Shown here: piece after piece, positions 49,261 to 61,882 of the stretch
How positions within the stretch are numbered: position 1 is the first letter of the stretch
Layout of the letters: each line of letters opens with the position of its first letter
Translations under genes and position numbers: made by a program
Assembly: GCA_051453625.1 (NCBI GenBank)
Contig: JBOZIK010000001.1
Span: 94,768,670-94,832,669 of the forward strand
Length of the DNA stretch: 64,000 nt
Direction: 5' to 3'
DNA from: Welwitschia mirabilis
Taxonomy: Eukaryota > Gnetophyta > Gnetopsida > Welwitschiales
Notes under the pieces: model-generated
Database searches by the model: none
What the model saw: the letters and a program-made list of their open reading frames with translations, nothing else
What the model was told of the DNA's origin: nothing

Positions 49261-50470
49261 AAAGATAGAGAATGCTCAATATCTGAAGGGAAATGATGGT
49301 TAAGAATTATCATGATGGAATGTGTGGTCTTATCTCTCTATGATCAGACTACCTTTGGGATGTCAACTGTACCACCATTTTTAATGCATAATATGTAATC
49401 ATGTACATCTATTAGTTACTCCTTTATGTGTTTCACTCTCCTCTTCATAGTAGATGTCCTCTACTATAGCTTAGTAAAGCCTAAATCCATAGTCTCTCTA
49501 AGGTCCTATGCTATGTCTATCAGGAGAGCCTATATTTGCTCAACGATAATGCCAATTGCAAATCTCTATCCCTGAGGTCTCTTTGGATCTTCTATAACCT
49601 GAAGGCTCATGTCCTGTAAGTAGAGAGCTGAAGTTTAAAGATGTGTAAGCTATTACTCACTCATAGGCTCAAGTATACCAAAGCATCTAAAAATAGCTGA
49701 GAAAAGACATGGATATTTCAGAGTCTAAATGTGACTAGCCTCAATCATTGTCCTAAGTCTCCTTCAAATAAAAGTTGATAAATCCATCTACTCCTCTTGT
49801 TTAAGCACCGCTAGCATTTGAAGATGAACTATCATGGCATGACTTTTGTGGAAGGTAGGGCTAATGTTATAGATTAATCCTCTATGTATAATCTAATAGG
49901 TAGGTAATAAACATATCATTAAAACTCCTCACCTATCAATAGTAACATCAACTGATATATCTAATGTTGTGCCATAAGAACTACAATCCTCTGTACCTCT
50001 AGATGAGTAAATGTGTGTACTTCTAATATCACCTAACTCAATAACCATAGTAATGTAGCTTAGGAGAATAGATATCTCATAGCTGTGGATCATATCTATA
50101 ATCATGTTAACTAGATAGTCACAAGCATCAAACCTCCACTCAATGTGTATCATGTCATAAATGTCTCTAGTCTTGAAGGCATAATAAACTTCATGTGCAT
50201 CTACTATCCATCTAAGTATAAATATATCAATCTTTGATCTACCTCTTGTTCGATCCTACTCATAAAATCTCAAAAGTATCTCTCTACATGGATAGAAACT
50301 AACTAAATTAACATGGATTAAGCCTATCGAGGTGGTGGATGCATGAGCTCTGCACACTCAATTACATTTGGGACTAGTGGATCCACTTCCAACTCAAATA
50401 GCTTAGCCTTAGTCTTAACCTGTCTAGCTCATCATGTGTGTAATCTAACTAATAAAAAATGTAAAGCACA
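49260..50470 (-). pseudogene. Unidentified ORF in env position, element B
   Basis: Open for 74 codons at 49929-50153. In adjoining broken frames more blocks can be read: KTKAKLFELEVDPLVPN and ECAELMHPPPR near the amino end, then RIEQEVDQRLIYLYLDG, then DIRSTHIYSSRGTEDC, TLDISVDVTIDR. Copies in A (1-860) and D (35395-35720) line up. Total coding length was about 400 codons. I see no transmembrane segment or signal peptide, so an envelope role is not shown by the sequence; only the position suggests it. I do not recognise the protein. Confidence 0.55.
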
Positions 50471-52870
50471 TCACATAAGATAAAGTAAAAGTCACTAAAA
50501 TGTATTTTATGTAAACCTTAAAACAATCTTAAAAATCAGTTTTTCCATGTAAAAATCATGAAAATATGTCCTACCCCCTTTTCATCCTCCTCCCCCTCTA
50601 ATACATCAAGAAAATTAATAATCTTGTATTACCTAATCATGCAAAGAAGAAGTGAAAAATGTGAGAAAAATGGAAAAGTGTAAAATAAGTGGCCTCACAA
50701 GAGGTAAAAAATAAAAGTTCCCAAATAAAAAATCTAATCTAATAAAAGAATAGATCTCATCGCACTGATCATTTTGTCTATAAGGACTGCTAGGTTTTGA
50801 CTTATAGTTTTTGAAAAAATGCATTTTAAAGATAAAACCTAATTCTACCTTGTAAAATGCACAAATTCAGATATCTTGCACAATACATGATAAAAATTAG
50901 ATTCATAAATACCAAATTGAAGAGCATGAAAATTGATTGATATACATGAAAATTATGCTTCAAAAGGTTGAAAATCCAAAGAAAAATAAAAAATAATAAA
51001 TGATATAAAAACATACCTCATTTTAACAAATTCACTCAAATATCGTAATCTAGGGCTCTAAACTCATGATTGAAAGATCCAAGACATTGGCAGTACCAAT
51101 GTGTGGATTGTCTCTCAAAAGAAAAGACAAAAATAATGTAGGAATAAAGAATAATGTTGTAAATGAATGTCAACCCATGGTTTTAATACACTGATCTCCA
51201 CTCGTGTTGCTTGGACAACAGCCCTAGAATGACTATTAGAAAATCTCAAGAAGGATGTATGATAGGATTTTAAAAAATTTTAAAAAAATGAAAATATCAA
51301 TCAAACAAATTAGGCTTAAATATCAATGTGAAGGTATTAGAATTTATCAAAAAATCTAAAAGATATGGAATGGTAAAGAATCATAACAAATAAGGATTAA
51401 GAATGGGAAAAACTCCAAGTAATTGAAAGATAAGATGATGAAAATGTATTAAGTAGGATAAAGCATGATTAAAAAACTAAATGAATATGCTTGAACTAAA
51501 AATGATCATGAAAAATATGTAAAACTCCAAAATACTCAAAGGAACATCATGAAAATTGTAAATAACATCGTCTAATTAAAATAATAAATGAAATTTAACT
51601 TTTATTGATAAAACCACATGAGTGAAAAGGAAAATAATAAAAAGAAAAATATTGAATAATGAAGTCCTAAAATGATGATAAAAAAGCTAAAAAATTACTT
51701 TGAAATAACAAATAAAATGATAAAAAGAAAAAAGAAAGAATAAAAATAGACAATTAGAAACATGAAGAAGATAGCATACCAACCCTAAATCCAAACCTAG
51801 CAAATCCCCTTAGAAGATATCATAAAGATACCTAAGAAAAGATGCACAATAAGATGTATTGATTCCATAAAAGTTCACTTGATAAGATAGTGATTATCAC
51901 AATACTAAAGATTACGTACTCTAAATAATGAATTATAAGACCAAATACTTATACCTCAAAACATATTCTAATCTTCAAAAGTAAAATGATCATGTGAAAA
52001 TACTAAAAGTTTGGGAAATAAGAAATGCCTTTGATGATTCCAAGAACTCTAATGATCTTATAGGTTTAAAGTTTTATTACTATCTTCCATCATGATGGGA
52101 ATGCAATCATAGTTAGAGAAGTAAGGACTAGTAAATCATGATCAACTAATCCCCTAGTGGAGTTCCCATAGCTACTAACACTGCAAAAGATTCTTTTTAA
52201 AAAAATTTACGTCAGTGTGATAGGACATCATGGTGATCATGTATTTAGCACAGATATAATAGATCATGGTTATTATTCTTTCTTTCTTCTCTTCCTCTTT
52301 TTTCTATGAATAAATCGCACATGACCATACACTCTAAAAGATGAAGGTGAAAAGATTAGATGAAAGGCAAAGAAAAACACATTCAAATAATTAAAGACCT
52401 TACTTCATCAAGGAAAATACAAGAACCAAGGCATCTTCATTTAAAGTGAAGTTCATAAACATGTAAATGTTTAAATATTGGATGACTCTAATCTTATCAT
52501 TGTAAAATTCCCAAGTATGAATCCTAGTTATGAAAACTTCATAGAGTAAATACATAAGTTAAGTTAAAGATGATGAAGTGATAGCATAACATCCACCAAA
52601 GGAATTAGCTAAGAAAAACTTCAAACAATAATAGAATGGTAATCCTCTCATCAAGGGAAACCTCCAAGACAAGTGCTTTTATGATGTTCAAGATTGCTTT
52701 TGAAAGGTTTTATATATTTTCAACCATTATCTATTAACTTTTTAAATCTCTCAAGTACTCAAAATAAAAATCTTAACTAAATCATTAGAATGTACTTTCT
52801 CCCTAAGATAAGAATCTAACCATTTAGAGGTCAACTTATTATGTAAAATATGCACTCTAATATTATATAA
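50471..52870. other. Spacer between integrase and env-position ORF, element B
   Basis: No gene. It aligns with 860-2880 in A. ORFs at 50633-51014 have no counterpart in A and are chance. Confidence 0.6.
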
Positions 52871-52879
52871 AAGAATAAG

Positions 52880-54150
52880 TTAACCAACCTTAAACTTTTT
52901 ATGAGTTAACTTATTATCATGTTTGAACTTAGCTCGGGCTCTGTGAATGAGTTGATAATGCATGTTACAAGTACTTTTTTTATCTAAATGATTAAGTTGG
53001 GCTAATATATTTTTAAGATTTTCATGAAGATTTACAAGATTAAGTTGATGGAATGAATAATAAGAGTTATAACACACATCAACTAGTAAAATACAAACTT
53101 TTTCATACATAAGTTCATAAAGTGAAAAACCAAGAGAATTATACCAAGTAGTATGGTAATCCTNNNNNNNNNNNNNNNNNNNNNNNNNNNNNNNNNNNNN
53201 NNNNNNNNNNNNNNNNNNNNNNNNNNNNNNNNNNNNNNNNNNNNNNNNNNNNNNNNNNNNNNNACACACATCAACTAGTAAAATACAAACTTTTTCATAC
53301 ATAAGTTCATAAGGTGAAAAACCAAGAGAATTATGCCAACTAGTATGGTAATCTCAAAGAACATTGATAATCTTAAATCTCTAAGATTTCTTATTAATGG
53401 AGACAAGTCTTTGAAGCATTTTTTTATTTTTTCTATTTGCACTTTTAGCTTGACCATTGATTTGTGGATAATAAGCATAAGCTACTTTGTGTTTAATTTT
53501 AATGGATAAAAGTAGTTTCTTAAAGAAATGATTTATAAAATGAGTTTCTTTATTACTAATGATAATTCTAGGAAAATTAAAATGTTGAAAAATATGAGTT
53601 CTAACAAAATTGCAAATAGCTTAAGCATCATTCACAAAATTAGGAATAACTTTGATTCATTTAGTAACATGATCAAAAACCACTAAAATATAATTATTAT
53701 CATTAAAATATGGTTTAATAGGACCTAAAAAATTAATTTCGCAACAATTAAAAGATTCATATTCAAGAATATATTTAAAGGACATACCATGAAAATGAAT
53801 AAGGCTACTATAATGCTGATAAGCATCACATCTTCTAGAAAAATTAAAAGGGTCTTGAAAAAGACTAAGCCAATAAAACCAAAGTGAAGAATTTTTATTA
53901 CTATGTTTTATCCACTAAAGTGACCTCCATAAATACCACCACGGCAAAAGTGAAGGATGTCTAATTTTTTCATTAGGCACATATTTTCTCATGATTTAGT
54001 CTTTGTATCTATGATCAATATATGGCTCATTTCATTTATAATCACTTATTTTATAAAGAAAATATTTTCTTTGATTATAAATCTTGTATTATTTTCATGA
54101 TAACAAGATAATAACTGTGTAAGCATACCAAGAAGGAGGATGAGTAGAAG
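52880..54150 (-). pseudogene. Integrase remnant, element B
   Basis: The C-terminal part is open: SLGFSLYELMYEKVC, then YNSYYSFHQLNL, NLHENLKNILAQLNHLD, RARAKFKHD, matching the (F/Y)RLVYGK and following helices of Ty3/gypsy integrases. The second catalytic aspartate at about 53550-53570 has become N (ISNKETHF). The zinc-binding region lies near 53925-53960. A 100-base N run (53164-53263) with a near-identical 92-base sequence on each side interrupts it, so part of the apparent C-terminus is doubled. Confidence 0.8.
53072..53355. other. 100 N gap flanked by near-identical 92 bp copies
   Basis: 53072-53163 and 53264-53355 differ at only a few bases. A gap of exactly 100 N between them points to a scaffold join whose contig ends overlap and were not merged. 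A and C have a single copy. Confidence 0.9.
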
Positions 54151-54199
54151 AGATGATAAATATTTATTCATCTAGAAAAGAATTATTAATCATAAGATC

Positions 54200-54720
54200 A
54201 TCAAGAGAAGAAGAAAGATATGATAAATGATCTATTACACTATTATTTTTCTTACTTTATCAATGATGGTAAGATTAAATTCTAGAATAAGGAGGATCCA
54301 TATAATGAGTTTAGTACTAAACTATTTCTTGGTCATGAGGTATCTAATAATTACATAGTTGGTATAAACATTCATATGAAAGCCTAAAACATAGTATCAA
54401 AGATTATCAAGGCAAAATATTATGGCTAACATTTCTTTCTCAATATTAGTGTAATTTAATTGAGCTTTAGATAAAGTTTTGATATGGTAAGATCTAACTT
54501 TAAAATCATTTTCATACTTTTATCCAAGAATGCCATCCATGAAAATATTACTACCATAACATATTAATTCCAAGTTTTTATTCCAATTAGGTCCTATTAC
54601 TACAAGCATGGAAGATATTTTAAGTATTTCAAATGTAAGCTAACAAGATTTATTTTAATCAAATTTAGATTTTTTTAAAGTAATGAGTGAAGGGATTTAC
54701 AAATTTTAGCATAATGTCGA
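54200..54720 (-). pseudogene. RNase H remnant, element B
   Basis: No long ORF, but the stretch aligns with A (4300-4800) and C (28690-29180). The minus strand shows pieces of the LIKWI.L..EFN block near 54285-54310 and a YTN-type block near 54360. It is more decayed than in C. Confidence 0.6.
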
Positions 54721-54767
54721 ATAAAATGATGAAAAAAACTACAATGACTAAGAAAAGATCAAACTTA

Positions 54768-55440
54768 TTATACATTTATTGGATGGGTTAGGTTTTTAAT
54801 GATACTTACTTTTTTAAGGTCCATTCTAATTCCCTTATTAAAAATGTAGTGACCTAAAACAAATCTATTATTAACTAGAAAGAAAGTCTTCTTCCAACTC
54901 AAATGTAGGTTACTCTTAATGCATCTATTAATGACTTTCTCTAACCTTATTATAATTTGTTTAAAATTTTTACCAAAGATTGAAAAGTGATTCATTAAAA
55001 TTTTAATTGAATTCTCTAACATATCAGAAAATATCTTCGTCATTACACATTGAAAAGTATCAAGGCCATTATAAAGTCTAAAAGGCATGCATCTAAATAT
55101 AAATGTTCTAAAATATGAAGTGAAAGTCATTTTTGCTTAATTATTACTAGCTATACAAGCTTGATTATAACCATTATATTCATTAAGAAAGTAATAAAAG
55201 GCCTGTCTTTAGATTCTATTAAGAATTTGGTCTAAAAAAGGTAAAGAACAATGGTCTTTATTTATTACTTCATTAAGCCTTCTAAAATCAATAAACATTA
55301 TCCACTTCCATTCTTTTTAGGCATTATCATTAAAGGAATAATCCACTCATTATTAAATATGACATAAATAATTCTAAAATCCATGAATTTAATGGTTTCA
55401 TATTTTAGAACTTGTTTAAGATCTCAATTTAGTCTTCTTT
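54768..55440 (-). pseudogene. Reverse transcriptase remnant, element B
   Basis: 120 open codons (54768-55130): TFTSYFRTFIFRCMPFRLYN, then FQCVMTKIFSDML, the catalytic box LMNHFSIFG at 54972-54998, RCIKSNLHLSWKK, and FVLGHYIFNKGIRMDL. The LSWKK and VLGH blocks are Athila/Tat-like. The two catalytic aspartates read N-H. The first ATG is internal: the finger region continues upstream to about 55440, behind stops. Confidence 0.88.
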
Positions 55441-55999
55441 AGGGTTATCTAGTTGATCGTGCATTATCCTTAAGGTAGATTTTATGTTAAATAATAGAAG
55501 TACGATGGTTATTAAATATTTATGAGCCTAATCAAATGCACTAAGATTATAATTTAAGAGTGATATTAAAGTTGATTCTTACCAAGGGGAAAGATTTTTA
55601 TTTATTATCAAAGACTTATTTAGATTAGTAAATAGAAAGATATATTTTAGACCATTGTATAAAGGTTTTAAATCTAAATTAAAATTTTTATTATTTATCA
55701 TTTTTTATCAAAGTTTATTATCATCTCTAACTATTATCTAGATAATCATGGTGGATGACCTCCCTCAAAATATGGACTCTTGGTTGTTTTTAGATGTTGG
55801 AATTCTTCATAAATTATAGTTTTAGTTTCTCCATTCTCCTAATTAAAATAGTCCATTTCAAGGTGTTCATAGTTGGATTTATTATGGTCTAAATATTTTA
55901 AATTTTCTACTTCAAGTGGATCATCATACAAGGTAGGCTCATGAATCATTAATCATCTCTCTTCAAGTAGATCACACTATAAAAATAATGTTGGTTTAA

Positions 56000-56350
56000 T
56001 TTCTTCCTCTACATTTAATCAACATCCATGTATTTTTTAGTGGCATTAAAAACTCTAATTGTAAATTTCTTATTTTCTAATACAATGGTTTGTTGTAAAA
56101 AATGCTCTTTTTAGAAGTAGTGGATAATCTCCATTATACGTAACTTCTATCACAACAACATCTATTGGATAATAAGCTTCTTCTATTTAAATCACCAAGT
56201 TTTTCATTACTCCTAAATGTTTCTTCACTGAAGTATCAGCTAATTCTAAGAGAACACATGTAGGATTAATTCTACTTTCTAAATCAAGTCTTTAAGAAAT
56301 ATGTAAAGGTATGATATTAACACTTGCTTCTATATTAAGTATAGCTTTCT
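56000..56350 (-). pseudogene. Aspartic protease remnant, element B
   Basis: Active-site region at 56316-56336: N-I-E-A-S-V-N followed by IIPLHIS, so the catalytic aspartate is N and the glycine is E. The tail KFTIRVFNATKKY-like block is at about 56030-56080. One stop follows the IIPLHIS block. Between here and RT (55440-56000) lies a decayed linker. Confidence 0.7.
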
Positions 56351-56559
56351 TAATTATTTTATTTCCCTCTAAACTAAGACTAATTATTGTTGCCCTAGGA
56401 TCCTTAAATTTTGGAGATTTTTTTTAAAACTAATTTTTGTTATAGATTAAGCTATGAAGATTTTACTAAATATTGTTTATTTTTGTTTTCTCCTTATTAG
56501 GTCTTTCCACAAATTAAAATATTTAAAATTTTCTTGTAAGAGTTTTCAAAAGGATAAAT

Positions 56560-58150
56560 TAATGCTTAAATCTTGTATCAAGGCTTTTAGATAATTATTA
56601 AAGGTAGGATTTGTATTTAATCCATCAAGCCAAGGGGTAAAAGTTTTCTTTGCTTTATGTTGTAAAGAATTTTTCTTATTAGAATTATCACTTTAAAAAG
56701 AATAAAAGTTATGATTTTCTAAGATTTCTACATCCTCTTCTTCTTCATCATCTTTCTTATCATTTTTGGAAGTGGAAGCCTTATTGGTGGGAGGCATTAT
56801 CTCATTTCTACTTCTTGTTACAAATTTCCAATTTTTTCTTACTTTATTGGGGTTGGATAAAGGTTGTATTGCAAGTGATCCTTATGATCTTTGATTTATA
56901 AGCATAGTTTATTGAAAAACATTTACTAGATTTTTAATGTTTGAGTTTGTCATCTCTTAAGATTTTCTTAGCTCATCTATTGAATTTCTAAGTCAATAAT
57001 TTTCAGTTTATTAAGAGTTTGATGTATTTACATGAAAATTTAAGCTGCTCAGTTGGAAGTGAGAGTTGTTTGATTGAAAGTTTGCATTTTCAAATCTATT
57101 TTTGAATAGTTAAAAATTCAGATGACTTATTTAAAAGTTTGATTTGGATTTTGGTGTTGATTTCCAAATTTTGAAGACTTTTAATTAAAATCATGTACTT
57201 CTTCATAAATTTTCTCTTTCTAAGTTGGTAATAAAGGACATTCTTTAGTTACATGATAGTTGTCTTCACATAAATCACAAGTTGAAACCACATTCTTTTC
57301 AGTTGTCACTTTTGCATCAAGTATTATTTATGTGTATTTTTCTAAAGTTATTATAAAATCCTTGTTTAAATTTATTGATTATTTTTCTTTTTACAATTCC
57401 TTCTTTTCTTATTTTACTTTTTTAATATCTTTTATAATTTTATCTATACTATAATTTTCTTTAGATGTTGATTTAGGTCCTGTTTGACTCACTTTTACTA
57501 ATTCTTCTAATAACTTCCATGCATTTTCTAATGTGAGATTCATTAAGTTGTCATCACATGAAAAATCTACAAGTTATTTAGTTTGACTATTTAATCCACT
57601 ATGGAAATAGTCTATTAGTTCTTCTTGATTAAATTCACTAATAGGATTATAATGTACTAATATACAAATAGTTCATATGCAGTGGCACAATCCTCATTGG
57701 GTTGTTATTAAAAGTTTATCACTTCTTTCTTTCTTTTTTTAATTGTAGTTTAATTTATAAATCTTTTTATAAAGGTCTTTTAAACCTAGTTTCATATTTT
57801 TAAACTTTTATATGGAATGTTTCTTGGCAATAGTTTTGCTTTTCCTTTAAGAGTGATGGAAAAAATTACTATGTAAGTATGATTACTAATCTATTGTTTT
57901 ACCATTTCCTAAAGTAAGCACTAATTATTTGATGTTGGCTATAAGTTGAAGTGAATCTTCATCATTTTCTCTAATGAAAATAAGACATGTACTTAATCTT
58001 TTTAACTCAACATCATCACTAAGAGGTAAGTCAAAAGGATTGAATGTCATGCTTTTATTTTCAATTAGTTCTTTAAGAGTGACATTGGTATTTAGATTTA
58101 TAGCAATAGTAGAGGTTCCTATCATGATAGGGGTATCAAAAGAAGACACT
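56560..58150 (-). pseudogene. gag remnant with intact zinc-knuckle pattern, element B
   Basis: The N-terminal part is open (57925-58149): INLNTNVTLKELIENKS, then NPFDLPLSDDVELKRLST, then ENDEDSLQ, aligning with element C. The nucleocapsid knuckle at 57238-57279 reads CDLCEDNYHVTKEC, a perfect C-x2-C-x4-H-x4-C, followed by PLLPT. Between the two the frame is broken. Upstream of the protease it is acidic and serine-rich. Gag packages the RNA; this copy cannot. The plus-strand ORFs at 57260 and 57974 are shadows. Confidence 0.78.
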
Positions 58151-58806
58151 TATTTCTATTTTTGCATAAAATTTAACATTAGAATAAAACTATTTACTTC
58201 TAAATTTTCTTTTAAAAAATAAGTTTCTAAAACTATAAATGCAAAAAAATCTTATTATTCGATTCTTAAAATTTCTTGTATACCTTATATGTATGTACGT
58301 GAGTGTATTTCATAGTTGATCAAACCTTCTTTGATGTTTTATATAATTAGCAGCTATTCTCTTTGATACTTCATCTTCTTATCTAAATTTACCATGTTCT
58401 TACATGCTTAGTTCTATTTCTATGAGAGTTATCTTAGTTGTTAAGGAAAGTAAAAAAGAAAAAAATCTCTTAAAAATAAGAAATACAGAAAAATAGAGTT
58501 GTAAAAAAACATAGAAAGAAAACTAACTGTCATCCTCTGAATCATCTAGACAACAGAGAAAATGATGAAAAACCCCTGGTTCTTATGAAAATGAAAAAAC
58601 CCTAAATTTATAAAACATCATTATTGTGAGTTCTTTGGATGATAATGGGGATAATAAGGCATTGTTTTTGAAATAAAAAATGAACAATGAGAAAGGAAAA
58701 AGCTATGGTTATACTGTAAAAGTATAGCACTATTGCAGATAAATACTTGAACTGAAAACCAAACTACTTATCTAAGTAATAATAATCATCAAACATCTAG
58801 TAGCCT
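58151..58806. other. 5' untranslated region of element B
   Basis: Between gag and the primer site. No gene. It aligns with 8340-9005 in A. Confidence 0.6.
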
Positions 58807-58824
58807 TTCCCAGCAAGAATGCTA
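58807..58824 (-). promoter_or_regulatory. Primer-binding site, tRNA-Asp type, element B
   Basis: The minus strand reads TAGCATTCTTGCTGGGAA: 11 of 18 bases match the complement of plant tRNA-Asp, and six of the seven differences are transitions. Three bases separate it from the LTR. Confidence 0.75.
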
Positions 58825-58827
58825 AGA

Positions 58828-60068
58828 TGTTATAGTGTTTATTTATACAATTATTACATCCTTAATTAAATTCTGAATATCACAAAAATATATATTATAA
58901 AATATGATACATTAATATAGACAAGAGTGAACCTAAATGTTGTAATCCATCAAAGCTATAAGCAAGAAGAAAGAGAGTTTATTTTAACAAAATAGTTTTG
59001 TATTTTATTTTAAGTAGAATAAAATAAATAAAAATGCAATAATAATGTAAAGTAAACACACTATATAGATGAAATACAAAGATATTCTAAATGCAATATT
59101 TATTCAATTATCAAATCAAACTATCATAAAGATTGACCCTATATAACCTAGATCAATCAAAGAAAATTATTACTAAATCCTAACCAATCTAATCTAACAT
59201 GAACATTAAGCAAAATATGAAAACATGCAGTGTTAATCTATGAAATGGAAAATGCAATGCAACTAATCTAATGATTTCAACCTTAATGAAGGTTACCCTT
59301 ATGATCTATATGATAAATGAAGCTGTCACAAAATCATAAGCAATATAAATTATAAGGGAGATGTACATAACAAAAAACATAAAAAGAAAAACAAAGTTTT
59401 AGTTATATTTAAATTAACATCCATTTTTTAAAGTAGTAGCACCTCAATGGAGGATACAGAGCTCAACATCAAGGAATACATCTCTCTGTAATGATAATGA
59501 ATGGATTTCCTACCCTTTGATCTCTTGTTATGAGAATTTTTTATTTCAAAAAAGATGAAATTAGAGTTGAGGATAAAAGAAGGTATTTATTATAAATAAG
59601 ACACTAAAAATAAAAAACATTAATAGATGCAATAAAATCCTAACGGTTGCATAAGAAGGCACATGATACATGGTGGAAGTTTGATGAAGTTTGGTAAAAA
59701 TGTATTGTTAGCTATCATCCTATTAATCAACTAAACATCACAAGAGATAATGCCATATCATACAGAATTCACATCAATTGCTAGTTTGGTCTAGTAAGCA
59801 TCCTAGTCAGCATAACTTCTTTTATCATTCATACTATTATCTAGACAATATGGTGGAGGATAAGCTTCATAAAGACGTTTCTTGTATCAGATTAGCCTCT
59901 TTGATTATAGGATTTCTACTTCAGATATGAAGTATTGCAATTTGATTTAAATGCTATTAAATATAATGAACATTGCGTATTTTTGTGATATTTGTTTTAG
60001 CTCTCCATTATTTTCAAAACTCAGCACAAATCTGTTTAATTTTCTACATATAACTTGGCAATGCAACA
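58828..60068 (-). repeat. 5' LTR of element B
   Basis: 1241 bp, TGTTATAG... to ...ATGCAACA, next to the right TATGA. Confidence 0.9.
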
Positions 60069-60073
60069 TATGA
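60069..60073. repeat. Target-site duplication TATGA (right) of element B
   Basis: Identical to 47475-47479. Removing B and one copy gives a sequence that lines up with element G across the junction. Confidence 0.9.
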
Positions 60074-60366
60074 AAATTCATAAAATTTCTTTTCAAATAC
60101 TATGACTTATTTTCAAAAGTTTTGCATTAAATTTTTATCTCATTAATTTTTAAAATAAAGTTTAGTTTCAACTAGGGGATATGATATTCATTTTCATAGA
60201 ATTTTTCTAATTTTAATGCCTTATTTGTTAAAAATTAATCAAAAACTTTTCAAGAAAAATGATATCATTTCCATAATTGAACATTTTACTTAGATAATTT
60301 TTCTATGTATATCATTTCTTTATTAAATTTTTGCTAATATATTAGCAAAATTCTAGTTAGATGATG
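60074..60366 (+). other. Last part of element F internal region, right of B
   Basis: It aligns, inverted, with 38250-38500 in G. The end CTAGTTAGATGA before the LTR corresponds to CTAGTTAGGTGG in G and is the likely, worn polypurine tract. Confidence 0.65.
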
Positions 60367-61877
60367 TGTTTACATGAAAAAATTAACATTCCAAGCAAGT
60401 ACATTTAATTAGTTTTGCATAGGAAAATATGTTAAACTCATTCCTTTATCATAAAATAATTTATTTTTACTATTTCTACCATATTTCATGTAAATATGAA
60501 AATTTTGCTAACTTAAGCAGTCTTATTGCTACCTCTTGAAGAACATTGCATAAAGCGAAGAAATTACAGCAAATAACACTAGCACACTGTCTAGGTCTAC
60601 TAGCACTATCATTCTTCTAAGGCAGAATTAGTTAAATATCATGTTTCTACATTCTTTTAGAAAGTTCATCAAATTATACTTATGGACTAAGTTAGATGTT
60701 AATCTAAAATAAATCTTTAAATTTGATAACACATGGTAAAAGTGCAAAATGACATGTTAGAGTGACATATGGCAGCAGTGGGGACAATGACATAAAGGAC
60801 ATATGACATAGCATTTATTGGCAACTATGTCATTAGCAGGAGGACATATCATTATTTTTCTTTCATTAGAAGATGAAAAATCATCCTTTAATACTACATG
60901 CTAAAATTTTAATACTACATGCTAAAATTTGTAACTTTCTCCTCAAGTAACCATCTAAATGTAACTCTTCCCCTTCCTCCCCCTTATTTATGTAATCATT
61001 CACTAATTACATTATGACAAAGCTTTCTAAGGCTTTTCTCATCTATAAAAAAGCCTTGAGTCCCTATTATAATGAATCATTTTTTGGTTTGCAAAATGTG
61101 ATGAAAAAATTTAAAGCACTAGAACATCATGACATTCTAAGTACCTCCCTTGGGAATGGATTTTATTCTAAGGCTAGTTGAGGAATCCATTCAACTTTAC
61201 ATCTCTCTATTGATGTAATGTATCTTTCAAGTTTTAATACAAGATTAGCTATTTATTCTTTCATTGTTAATGCACATTAATCTAGGTATTAGAATTCTTT
61301 AGATAAGGCTAATTCTTATTTATTTAAGTAGTTGATTATTATTTTATAATTAATGTACATTAATTTATTATAAGTAATTATTAGATAAGACTACTTCATT
61401 ATCAAGTTTTTTGCATCACAGATTGAGCTTCTTAAGGTTTTTTATATTATTTATAGTCACTATTATTTGGTGGATCTTATGCATAATCATTTATAGTTTT
61501 CATACTTATAAAGGGTTATGAAGGATTAGAGGAACTAAATAACTTACTAATAATTATGTAGTGGATGAGATTATGTTACCATGCCTGAGCCTTAATGACT
61601 TGATAATCACAGTTTGTATTTTAAGAATACAAGAATAGTTGAAGTGAAGGTGGAACATTGGATAAATTTATTAGACCTTTAGAGGACATCCATTTCCTTA
61701 TATCATTAATTAAAGATTATTAAGATTTTAAACTTCTAGATTTTGTTTTATTTGATTCTTATTACAAGTTAGGATTTTTATGTCACTTTTGCTAAGTTAC
61801 CACATATATGTTTCTATGAAAGAATGATATTAGGTTTTCACTTAGTTTAAATCTAGTTCACTATACTAACATAAATA
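60367..61877 (+). repeat. 3' LTR of element F
   Basis: 1511 bp, TGTTTACATG... to ...ACTAACATAAATA (end CA now TA). It pairs with 41346-43485. It carries a private 21 bp tandem duplication at 60888-60929. Confidence 0.88.
60888..60929. repeat. 21 bp tandem duplication in F's 3' LTR
   Basis: TTAATACTACATGCTAAAAT plus one base, twice in a row. The 5' LTR has one copy near 41866. Confidence 0.9.
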
Positions 61878-61882
61878 CATAG
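61878..61882. repeat. Target-site duplication CATAG (right) of element F
   Basis: Identical to 41341-41345. Confidence 0.85.

Larger units (their letters stand above)
47480..60068 (-). mobile_element. Element B: complete but dead Athila/Tat-like Ty3/gypsy element
   Basis: 12.6 kb, minus strand, with both LTRs and an exact TATGA target duplication. From the right: 5' LTR, tRNA-Asp-type primer site, 5' UTR, gag with a perfect zinc-knuckle pattern, protease, RT, RNase H, integrase, 2.4 kb spacer, env-position ORF, 3' UTR, 3' LTR. All coding parts carry stops, and the catalytic residues of protease and RT are changed. It is the reference copy for reading A, D and E. Confidence 0.92.
41346..61877 (+). 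mobile_element. Element F: plus-strand gypsy-type element with gag trace, carrying element B
   Basis: LTRs at 41346-43485 and 60367-61877, tRNA-Asp-type primer site at 43491-43508, exact 5 bp target duplication CATAG. The internal region is 4.3 kb when element B is left out (43486-47474 plus 60074-60366). It has a gag-like trace but no RT or integrase, so it was mobilised in trans or has lost pol. It sits in reverse orientation inside G, a copy of its own family. Confidence 0.85.
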
